Assembly: GCF_018131185.1 (NCBI RefSeq)
Contig: NZ_JAFCJE010000004.1
Location: 806,001 to 870,000, forward strand
Direction of reading: 5' to 3'
DNA: 64,000 bases
From: Bradyrhizobium diazoefficiens
Lineage (GTDB): Bacteria; Pseudomonadota; Alphaproteobacteria; Rhizobiales; Xanthobacteraceae
How positions within the stretch are numbered: position 1 is the stretch's first letter; the number at the start of each line of letters is the position of its first letter. Below are positions 54,277-61,581 of this stretch, piece after piece. The position numbers and the translations under genes are program-made. A model generated the notes under the pieces. That model was not told the DNA's origin and did not search any database. It saw only the letters and a program-made list of their open reading frames with translations.

Positions 54277-55730
54277 GCCCGAGGTCCCGGAATCGGGTTC
54301 TGCCAGGGCAATTGCCTGACATCATCACCGCCCTGCACCTCGGACAACGGCTTTACATAATCCATGTGCCCGCCGAGCGCGGCATAGTCCGACAGCTTCA
54401 TCGTGAACTCGATCGGCGCGACCAGGGCCGGGGTCGGCACATAGCCGAACGCCCCCGCCGGCATCTGCGTCACGTCGACCATGTAGGTGATGCCGCCACC
54501 CGGCCAGACATAGACAGGTGCACCGCCGCTGGTGACGCGCGTCAACGCGTCCTTCACCGAGCGCGTCAGCCGCACCGGATTGTCGGTGACGCCAGCGCGC
54601 AGCGAGCCGCCCGCGCCGGCCATGAACAGCACCGTGCACAGCGCCGGTTCGCAATTCTCCTGGATACGCTCGACCGAGAATTTCAGATCGGCAGGCATCT
54701 CGGTCTCGACCGGCTTCAGGGCCTCGTCGAGCACGTAATAGGACGAATGTTCGCCGGTGGTGGAAACCATCAGCATGGTCAGACCGGCCTTTGCCTCCTT
54801 GGCATCGAACGGCCCGAGGATCGCCAGCGGATCGGAAATGTTGGTGCCGCCCCAGCCCGTGCCGGGATCGGCGACCTGGAAATAGCGGCCCGGCGTCGAG
54901 CGTCGCCCCTTCATCTTGATTCCGGTGTCGGCGATGTCGAGCAGCTTGCCGGCCTGATGCTCCGAGAGGACGCCGGTGATGTGGTCGTCGACCACGACGA
55001 CTTCGTCGACCTTGCCGTGCCATTGCTTGGCGAACATGCCGATTGTCGCCGAGCCGCAGCCGACGCGCATGCGCTCTTCTTTCACGCCGTTGACGATTGG
55101 CGGCTGGCCGGCTTGCACCACGACGCTCGCGCCGCCGTCGATGGTCAGCTCGACCGCCTTGCAATTGGCGAGATCCATCAGGGTGTCACAGGTGACGCGG
55201 CCCTCCTTCTTGGAGCCGCCGGTCAGATGATGCACGCCGCCGAGCGAGAGCATCTGTGAGCCGTATTCGCTGGTGGTGACGTGACCGACCGCCTCGCCCT
55301 GCGCGCGCACCGTCGCGGTTTCGGGGCCGAGATAACGGTCGGTGTCGATCTTCACCTTGATGCCGCAATAGGAGAAGATGCCCTCGGTGACGACAGTCAC
55401 CATGTCGACGCCCTCGACCTCCGCGGAGACGATGAAGGGCGCCGGCTTGTAATCGGGATAGGTCGTGCCCGCGCCGATCGCGGTCACGAAGGTCGAGGGT
55501 TCGTGGACGATCTTGCCGTCCCAATCTTCGGTACGGCTGAACGGGACCAGCTTGCCGCCATGTGAAACCGTGCGCTCCAGGATCACATGGGGATCGACGC
55601 GAACGAGCTTGCCCTCGTGGTTGGCATAGCGGTCGCAGGCCCCCGCTGCGCCCGGCTTGATGTAGCACATCACCGGACAAGCATCGCAGCGGATCTTGTC
55701 GATGGCGGCGCTCGTCGTTTCAGTCACCAT
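54273..55730 (-). CDS. hnr: 6-hydroxynicotinate reductase homologue
   Basis: 485 residues. Four N-terminal cysteines, C15, C18, C22 and C32 (CDACPVMC...ACDRY), could hold a [4Fe-4S] cluster. The rest matches what is annotated as 6-hydroxynicotinate reductase, the Eubacterium barkeri enzyme that reduces 6-hydroxynicotinate to 1,4,5,6-tetrahydro-6-oxonicotinate with reduced ferredoxin. A palindrome TTCGTATACGAA lies 29 bp upstream of the ATG. First gene of an eight-gene run ending with MarR. The enamidase for the product is encoded at 45509. The true ring substrate may be nicotinate or a related pyridine. Confidence 0.8.
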   Translation of the reverse strand: MVTETTSAAIDKIRCDACPVMCYIKPGAAGACDRYANHEGKLVRVDPHVILERTVSHGGKLVPFSRTEDWDGKIVHEPSTFVTAIGAGTTYPDYKPAPFIVSAEVEGVDMVTVVTEGIFSYCGIKVKIDTDRYLGPETATVRAQGEAVGHVTTSEYGSQMLSLGGVHHLTGGSKKEGRVTCDTLMDLANCKAVELTIDGGASVVVQAGQPPIVNGVKEERMRVGCGSATIGMFAKQWHGKVDEVVVVDDHITGVLSEHQAGKLLDIADTGIKMKGRRSTPGRYFQVADPGTGWGGTNISDPLAILGPFDAKEAKAGLTMLMVSTTGEHSSYYVLDEALKPVETEMPADLKFSVERIQENCEPALCTVLFMAGAGGSLRAGVTDNPVRLTRSVKDALTRVTSGGAPVYVWPGGGITYMVDVTQMPAGAFGYVPTPALVAPIEFTMKLSDYAALGGHMDYVKPLSEVQGGDDVRQLPWQNPIPGPRA

Positions 55731-55758
55731 GTCGGAGCCAGCGGCATTGCGGTTATCA

Positions 55759-55770
55759 TTCGTATACGAA
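55759..55770. promoter_or_regulatory. Palindrome TTCGTATACGAA upstream of the hnr-like gene
   Basis: Perfect 12-bp palindrome, extending partly to ATcaTTCGTATACGAAcgAT (55755-55774). Located 29-40 bp upstream of the hnr-like start, where a repressor would block transcription. Same consensus as sites at 55912 and 45405-45430. Confidence 0.65.
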
Positions 55771-55911
55771 CGATGGTGCGCGCGCTCCGGATGGCTGTCA
55801 AGCGGCGGTGCGGCGCAAAAGATGAGGCTGCCGTATAAAACCTCATTTGCCTATCGGCTCTGTCCACAAAGAAGGCAATCGCGCTGCAGTGCGGCATGCA
55901 CGGCTTGCACG

Positions 55912-55923
55912 TTTGTGTACAAA
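55912..55923. promoter_or_regulatory. Palindrome TTTGTGTACAAA upstream of the nicA-like gene
   Basis: Near-palindrome with perfect outer arms (CGTTTG-TGTA-CAAACG, 55910-55925), 54 bp upstream of the nicA-like start. Fits TTYGTRTACRAA. With the site at 55759 it makes the 247-bp divergent region a candidate jointly controlled promoter pair. Confidence 0.6.
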
Positions 55924-55977
55924 CGGTATCGTCGCGGCGTTGATCGGCAGCAGTTTGCCGCGGGCTTGGGAAAGAGG

Positions 55978-56460
55978 ATGACGCAGGCACCGATCCGCCT
56001 CACCGTGAACGGCAGGACCCACGAGATCGCCGCGGCGCCAGAGACGCCGCTGCTCTACGTGCTGCGCAACGACCTTGCACTCAACGGTCCGAAATACGGC
56101 TGCGGTCTCGGCGAATGCGGCACCTGCACCGTCCTGATTGACGGGGCCGCGGCCCGCTCCTGCGTGATCCCCGTGAGCGGCTGCGCCGGCCGCGACGTCG
56201 TGACGCTCGAAGGACTTGGCGCGCGCGACAAGCCCGATGTGGTGCAGCAGGCCTTCATCGACGAGCAGGCCGCGCAATGCGGCTATTGCCTCAACGGCAT
56301 GATCATGACCGCCAAGGCGCTGCTCGCGGTCAACCCGCGACCGACCGAACAGGAAGCGCTGGCAGCGCTGCGTTACAATCTGTGCCGCTGTGGCACCCAT
56401 GTCGAGATCCTGCGCGCCGTGATGCGCGCATCGGGTCAGCTCGCCGAGGCCGGTGATTGA
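55978..56460 (+). CDS. nicA: Nicotinate dehydrogenase-type [2Fe-2S] subunit
   Basis: 160 residues of the xanthine-oxidase-family small subunit. First cluster ligands in YGCGLGECGTCTVLIDG plus SC, second cluster in CGYCLNGM and NLCRCGTH. It passes electrons from the molybdenum centre to the haem domain of the large subunit. Start at 55978 follows AAAGAGG closely. The stop overlaps the ATG of the large-subunit gene by one base, so the two are translationally coupled. The same architecture is seen in Pseudomonas putida NicA. Confidence 0.88.
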   Translation: MTQAPIRLTVNGRTHEIAAAPETPLLYVLRNDLALNGPKYGCGLGECGTCTVLIDGAAARSCVIPVSGCAGRDVVTLEGLGARDKPDVVQQAFIDEQAAQCGYCLNGMIMTAKALLAVNPRPTEQEALAALRYNLCRCGTHVEILRAVMRASGQLAEAGD

Positions 56461-59400
56461 TGAACTCCCCTCTCCCTGATGGAGCTGAGCGGCAGTCCGG
56501 TTCGCTCGTCGTCGTCCGCACCGTGGACGAGGTCACTTCCGAGGCCTTCATACGCATCACCGCGGACGGATCGGTGACGGCCTATAACGGCCATGTCGAT
56601 CTCGGCACCGGTATCCGCACCGCGCTCGGCCAGATCGTCGCCGAAGAGCTGGACGTGTCCTTTGCACGCGTCGTCGTGGTGCTCGGCGACACCTCTGTGG
56701 TGCCGAACCAGGGCGCGACGATTGCAAGCGAGACCATCCAGATCACCGCGGTCCCCCTGCGCAAGGCCGCAGCGCAAGCGCGCCACTTTCTGATCGCGCG
56801 CGCGGCCGAACGGCTGGAACTGGCGGAGGCCGATCTCAAGATCGAGGACGGCCTCGTGCGCGGTCACGACAATCGCGGCGTCAATTATGGCGAGCTGATC
56901 GGTGACGAGACGATACGCCTCGAGCTGGCCGACGATGTCACCGTCAAGGCAGTCGGCGATTATGCCATCGTCGGCCAGTCGGTGCCGCGCGTCGACCTGC
57001 CTGCCAAGGCGACGGGCGAGCTGACTTTTGTACATGACATCCGCGTACCAGGCATGCTGCACGGCCGTGTGGTGCGCCCGCCTTATGCCGGCGTCGATGC
57101 CGGCCCGTTCGTCGGCACCAGCCTGATCGCCGTCGATGAATCCTCGGTACGTGACGTCCCTGGAATAATCGCGGTGGTGCGCATCGGCGACTTCGTCGGT
57201 GTCGTCGCCGAGCGCGAGGAAAATGCGATCCGCGCGGCAGAACAGCTCAAGGTGGCCTGGAAACCGACGCCCACCCTCGATCTCGCCGACGTCGAGACCG
57301 CGCTGCGCGCCAATCCGTCGACGCCGCGCACGCTGATCGACAAGGGCGATGTCGATGCGGCGATCTCAGGCGCGGCCAAGCCGATGCAGCGCACCTATGT
57401 CTGGCCGTATCAGATGCACGCCTCGATCGGTCCGTCCTGCTCGGTCGCGGATTTTCAGGACGGCAACATCCGCGTCTGGTCGGGCACGCAGAATCCGCAT
57501 GTGCTGCGCAGCGACCTCGCCCTGCTGATCGAGCGCCCCGAGAGCGAGATCGAGGTCATCCGCCTGGAGGCTGCCGGTTGCTACGGCCGCAACTGCGCCG
57601 ATGACGTCAGCGCCGATGCGCTGCTGCTGTCGCGCGCCGTCGGCCGTCCTGTGCGTGTGCAGCTGACCCGCGAGCAGGAGCATGCCTGGGAGCCCAAGGG
57701 CACGGCGCAGCTCATCGACGTCAATGGCGGGCTCGACGCCGACGGCGGCATCGCCGCTTACGATCTCGCCACGCGCTATCCCTCGAACGCAGCGCCAACG
57801 CTGGCGCTGCTGCTCACCGGCCGGATCGCGCCCGATCCCGCCGTGCTCCAGATGGGCGACCGCACCGCGATCCCGCCTTATGACTACGACCACATGCGCG
57901 TCGTGGCCCACGACATGGCGCCGATCGTGCGGGCGTCCTGGTTTCGCGGCGTCTCGGCGCTGCCGAACACCTTTGCGCATGAGTCCTACATCGACGAGGC
58001 CGCAACCGAGGCCGGCGTCGACCCGATCGAGTACCGGCTGCGGTACCTGAAAGACCAGCGCGCGGTCGATCTCGTCAATGCCGTGGCCGAACGCGCCGGC
58101 TGGACGCCGCGCCCGGTTCGCGCGGAGAAGGACGGCGAGATCGTGCATGGGCGCGGCTTTGCCTATGCCCTTTACGTCCACAGCAAGTTTCCGGGCTATG
58201 GCGCGGCATGGTCGGCGTGGGTTGCCGACGTCGCCGTGAACAAAGCCACCGGCGACGTCAGCGTCACGCGCGTGGTTGCGGGCCAGGATTCCGGCCTGAT
58301 GATCAATCCGGATGGCGTTCGCCACCAGATCCACGGCAACGTCATCCAGTCCACCAGCCGCGCACTGATGGAGGAGGTCTCGTTCGAAGGCGGCGCGGTG
58401 GCGGCACGCGAATGGGGCGCCTATCCGATCATCCCGTTCCCTGACGTCCCCAAGATCGACGTCCTGCTGCTGCCGCGTCAGGACCAGCCGCCGCTCGGCG
58501 TCGGTGAGTCCGCCTCCGTCCCGAGTGCAGCGGCGATCGCGAACGCAATCTTCGATGCGACCGGCGTCCGCTTCCGCGAGCCGCCATTCACGCCGGAACG
58601 CATCCTGAGGGGGTTGCGCGGCGAAGCTTCGCCCGTGCCGCAGGCCTTGCCAGCACCCGCTGCGCCAAAGCCGTCCCGCATGTGGGAGAATCCCTTCGCC
58701 AAACGCGCCGGCCTCTTCGCCGCGATTGCGGCCGTCTGCACCGCCGCGATCGGCATCGGCGCCGCGCTTCTGCCCGGGCGTGCGATTGCTCCGATCGCAC
58801 GCCCGGATGCATCGGTGTATTCCGCGGCGACCATCGCGCGCGGCGCGCAGCTTGCTGCGCTCGGCAATTGCGCGGAGTGCCACACCACCATCAACGGTGT
58901 GCCGAACGCCGGGGGCCGTGCGCTCGAAACGCCGTTCGGCATCATCCACAGCACCAACATCACGCCCGACGTCGAGACCGGCATCGGCGCCTGGTCCTAT
59001 CCCGCCTTCGAACGGGCGATGCGCGACGGGCTGCATCGCGACGGCAGGCAGCTCTATCCCGCTTTTCCCTATACGCATTTCGCCAGGACCAGCGATGCCG
59101 ACATGCAGGCGCTCTACGCCTATCTGATGGCGCAGCCTGCGGTGCAGATGACGACGCCCGCGAACGAGCTCTCCTTTCCATTCAATCTGCGGCCACTGCT
59201 GGCCGGGTGGAATGCGCTATTCCATCATGCCAGGGAGTTCAAACCCGATCCTGCCAAATCCGAGGCGTGGAATCGCGGCGCCTATCTCGTGGAGAGTCTC
59301 GGCCATTGCAGCGGCTGCCACTCGCCGCGCAACGCGCTCGGCGCCGAGCAGCGCGAATCCTACCTGGCCGGCGGCTTCGCCGAAGGCTGGGAAGCGCCGC

Positions 59401-59981
59401 CGCTGACCTCGCTCTCGCATGCGCCGATCCCGTGGAGCGAGGACGAACTGTTCACTTATTTGCGAACCGGACATTCGCGCTATCACGGCGTTGCCGCCGG
59501 CCCGATGGCACCGGTGGTCAGGGACCTCAAAGCCCTGCCCGATCAAGACATCCGCGCGATGGCCGTCTATCTCAACTCGTTCAACGACAGCGCGGCCGAG
59601 ACGCCGGAGGCGCTTGCGGCACGGCTCGAAAGCGCAAGCCAGGTCACCGTCGCCGCATCCAGCGGCGCGCGCCTCTATCAGGGCGCCTGCGCCGTCTGCC
59701 ACGAGGTCGGCGGACTGCCGCTGTTCGGCACCAGGCCCTCGCTCGCCCTCAACAGCAATCTGCACAGCGGAACGCCGGACAACCTCGTGCAAATCATCCT
59801 GCACGGCGTCACCGAGCCCGTCTCCAGCGATCTCGGCTACATGCCCGCCTTCAGAAGCAGCATGAGCGACGCACAGATCGAGGAGCTCGTCACCTTCCTG
59901 CGCGGGCAGTTCGCGCCGGACAAGCCGGCGTGGAGCGGTGTGCGCGAGACGATCGCGCGCGTACGGGTGTCGGCGCACTGA
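56460..59981 (+). CDS. nicB: Nicotinate dehydrogenase-type molybdopterin subunit with three c-type haem sites
   Basis: 1173 residues. Residues about 1-740 are a molybdopterin-binding xanthine-oxidase-family domain in permuted order (SVTAYNGHVDLGTGIRTALGQ first, the a/b hammerhead near 180-300, GVGESASVPSAAAIANAI near 680). A membrane span follows (about 750-772), then a cytochrome c part with CAECH at 804, CSGCH at 950 and CAVCH at 1077. This composition is that of NicB, which hydroxylates nicotinate to 6-hydroxynicotinate and delivers electrons to the respiratory chain. The haem part should be periplasmic. Substrate could be another N-heterocycle. Confidence 0.9.
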   Translation: MNSPLPDGAERQSGSLVVVRTVDEVTSEAFIRITADGSVTAYNGHVDLGTGIRTALGQIVAEELDVSFARVVVVLGDTSVVPNQGATIASETIQITAVPLRKAAAQARHFLIARAAERLELAEADLKIEDGLVRGHDNRGVNYGELIGDETIRLELADDVTVKAVGDYAIVGQSVPRVDLPAKATGELTFVHDIRVPGMLHGRVVRPPYAGVDAGPFVGTSLIAVDESSVRDVPGIIAVVRIGDFVGVVAEREENAIRAAEQLKVAWKPTPTLDLADVETALRANPSTPRTLIDKGDVDAAISGAAKPMQRTYVWPYQMHASIGPSCSVADFQDGNIRVWSGTQNPHVLRSDLALLIERPESEIEVIRLEAAGCYGRNCADDVSADALLLSRAVGRPVRVQLTREQEHAWEPKGTAQLIDVNGGLDADGGIAAYDLATRYPSNAAPTLALLLTGRIAPDPAVLQMGDRTAIPPYDYDHMRVVAHDMAPIVRASWFRGVSALPNTFAHESYIDEAATEAGVDPIEYRLRYLKDQRAVDLVNAVAERAGWTPRPVRAEKDGEIVHGRGFAYALYVHSKFPGYGAAWSAWVADVAVNKATGDVSVTRVVAGQDSGLMINPDGVRHQIHGNVIQSTSRALMEEVSFEGGAVAAREWGAYPIIPFPDVPKIDVLLLPRQDQPPLGVGESASVPSAAAIANAIFDATGVRFREPPFTPERILRGLRGEASPVPQALPAPAAPKPSRMWENPFAKRAGLFAAIAAVCTAAIGIGAALLPGRAIAPIARPDASVYSAATIARGAQLAALGNCAECHTTINGVPNAGGRALETPFGIIHSTNITPDVETGIGAWSYPAFERAMRDGLHRDGRQLYPAFPYTHFARTSDADMQALYAYLMAQPAVQMTTPANELSFPFNLRPLLAGWNALFHHAREFKPDPAKSEAWNRGAYLVESLGHCSGCHSPRNALGAEQRESYLAGGFAEGWEAPPLTSLSHAPIPWSEDELFTYLRTGHSRYHGVAAGPMAPVVRDLKALPDQDIRAMAVYLNSFNDSAAETPEALAARLESASQVTVAASSGARLYQGACAVCHEVGGLPLFGTRPSLALNSNLHSGTPDNLVQIILHGVTEPVSSDLGYMPAFRSSMSDAQIEELVTFLRGQFAPDKPAWSGVRETIARVRVSAH

Positions 59982-60020
59982 GGCAGTACAAAGAAAGGCT
60001 TGGCTGGAAGCTCACCTGTG

Positions 60021-60154
60021 GCCATCCTTCGAGACGCCCGCCTGCGGCGGGCCCTCAGGATGAGGACGAGGTGCGTGGCGCCAGTTCGGTGGGCAAAGCT
60101 GCCTCTTAGCCTCATCCTGAGGAGACCGCGAAGCGGTCGTCTCGAAGGACGAGG
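60021..60154. repeat. Palindromic intergenic repeat (family shared with 51431)
   Basis: GCCATCCTTCGAGACG...CCTCAGGATGAGG (60021-60064) and an inverted second copy CCTCATCCTGAGG...CTCGAAGGACGAGG (60110-60154), so the whole 134-bp unit can fold back on itself. It separates the convergent nicB-like and dioxygenase genes and could serve as a terminator for both. Confidence 0.78.
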
Positions 60155-60190
60155 CGCTTGCTCAGACCCCGCCGGCTCACCTGCTTTAAC

Positions 60191-61159
60191 TCACCCGTGT
60201 TTCTTCACGTCCACCGGCGGCGTGCCGTGGGTGTGGAAGGACTCGATCGTCTTCAGGCCCCAGGCCTGGCCCTTCTTGCGCTCCTCCTCGGTCCACACGA
60301 TCGGCTTCCAGTCGGGCGCGAGAATGAGGCGTGCGCCGGCATTGGCAACTTCGACGCGGTTGCCGCCGGGCTCGTAGACATAGAGGAAGAAGGTCTGCTG
60401 GATCGCGTGCTTGTGCGGGCCGGTCTCGATGTGGATGCCGTTCTCCAGGAAGATGTCGGCCGCGCGCAGAATCTCCTCGCGGCTGTCGAGCGCGTAGGTG
60501 ACGTGGTGGAAGCGGCCCGGAACGCCTGAATGGTCGAGCGAATAGGCGAAATCGTAGCTCTTGTTCGACATCGTCAGCCACATTGCCGCTTCCCGTCCGT
60601 CGTTGAGCACGATCTGCTCGGTGAGGCGGCAACCAAGGTAATTCTCGAAGAACTCGCGGTTGGCCTTGATATCGATCGCAAGACAGTTGAGATGATCGAG
60701 GCGGCGGACGTTGACCCCGCGTGCCGGAAAACGCTGGGCCTGGTTCTTCAGCGCCGGCTTCAGCTCGGGCGGCGCCTGATACCATTCGGTCTCGTAATAG
60801 AGCTCGACGATGTGACCGTCGGGATCGCGGCAGCGGAAGGTCGGCCCCTGCCCCATGTCGCCGTCGATCCAGCCGATGTCGAAGCCGGATCCCTTCAGCG
60901 CAGCGACGCGGCGCTCCAACGCCTGCTGGCTGCGTGCGCGCAGCGCCATGTGCTCCATGCCCGAGGTCTTCGACGCCGTCAGCTTGAGCGAATAGCGCTC
61001 GTAATCGTCCCAGCCGCGCAAGTAGACCGACTCGCCCTTCTGGCCGCTGACGGTCATGCCCATGACGTCGACGAAGAATTTCAGGCTCTCGTCGGGCTTG
61101 GGCGTCAGCAGCTCCATGTGGCCGAGATGGGCAAGATCGAGGACCGGTTCGGGCTGCAT
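60191..61159 (-). CDS. Extradiol ring-cleavage dioxygenase (VOC family, catechol 2,3-dioxygenase-like)
   Basis: 322 residues with two VOC modules. The metal ligands of type I extradiol dioxygenases are in place: H156 in VRRLDHLN, H219 (or H218) in GRFHHVTYAL and E270 in GGNRVEVA, at spacings like those of XylE. It cleaves a catechol next to the two hydroxyls using Fe(II). Start at 61159 has GGAGG 5 nt upstream. Its promoter region carries the same TTTGTAC-N4-GTACAAA block as the TetR/ligI operon at 38038, so it is probably controlled by that TetR protein. Confidence 0.9.
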   Translation of the reverse strand: MQPEPVLDLAHLGHMELLTPKPDESLKFFVDVMGMTVSGQKGESVYLRGWDDYERYSLKLTASKTSGMEHMALRARSQQALERRVAALKGSGFDIGWIDGDMGQGPTFRCRDPDGHIVELYYETEWYQAPPELKPALKNQAQRFPARGVNVRRLDHLNCLAIDIKANREFFENYLGCRLTEQIVLNDGREAAMWLTMSNKSYDFAYSLDHSGVPGRFHHVTYALDSREEILRAADIFLENGIHIETGPHKHAIQQTFFLYVYEPGGNRVEVANAGARLILAPDWKPIVWTEEERKKGQAWGLKTIESFHTHGTPPVDVKKHG

Positions 61160-61581
61160 GCTTTCCTCCAGGTAAAGCTCGCGATCCTTCGGACCGGATC
61201 GTGCAAATCGGCGCAGGGCCGCAATGCGACCACTTTGCCCGAGGGAGAGACATCGAAGCCGCGCTCATTTGTACTAATGTACAAATGATTAGGTCCCGTC
61301 AACAAAGCAAACATCGCCCTGAATCGAGTGACGTTTCCCTTCTCGAAGACCAACGTTCTCCGACCGGCGGACGGACTGGCCGGATGGTAAAGTATTGCTT
61401 AATTGCTTCCAGCGCCAATGACTTGGAATTGCGCCATTTTCCCGCCGATTCTGTCCATAAGCATGCCATCGGAACAAACCTCTTCGCCGAATTGTCACGG
61501 ATTTAACGAAGCGCCCGCGCCTGCCGCTTAACCGTTTATGCAGCCGCGGCCGCGCATAGTCTGGTCCAAAGCCCCTCGTTC
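61160..61581. other. Intergenic region upstream of the dioxygenase gene
   Basis: No convincing gene in these 422 bp. It holds the dioxygenase promoter with the operator at 61267-61286, then an AT-richer stretch of about 250 bp leading to the HerA-like gene, whose promoter should lie here. Short frames in the interval have no ribosome-binding site. Confidence 0.5.
61267..61286. promoter_or_regulatory. Operator ATTTGTAC-TAAT-GTACAAAT upstream of the dioxygenase gene
   Basis: Perfect 8-bp arms around a 4-bp centre. The block from 61267 to about 61305 matches 38037-38075 at nearly every position (GATTAGGTCCCGTCAACAA against GATCAGGTCTCGTCAACAA after the palindrome). Read leftwards, TTGACG (61301-61296) is a -35 candidate, with the palindrome over the -10. 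Confidence 0.7.

Noticed and set aside
54998..55058. GCGSAT (residues 225-229 of the hnr-like protein) as a covalent flavin attachment motif
   Set aside because: It only loosely resembles the SGAT motif used by ApbE and lacks the preceding Asp at the usual distance, so it is not used as evidence.
38038..55923. Treating the TTTGTAC-N4-GTACAAA and TTYGTRTACRAA sites as one motif
   Set aside because: Both contain GTAC-like cores, but arm length and centre spacing differ (18-20 bp versus 12 bp), and each is tied to a different regulator gene.
57366..59078. 570-codon frame antisense to nicB
   Set aside because: Complement of a strongly supported gene; no motifs of its own.
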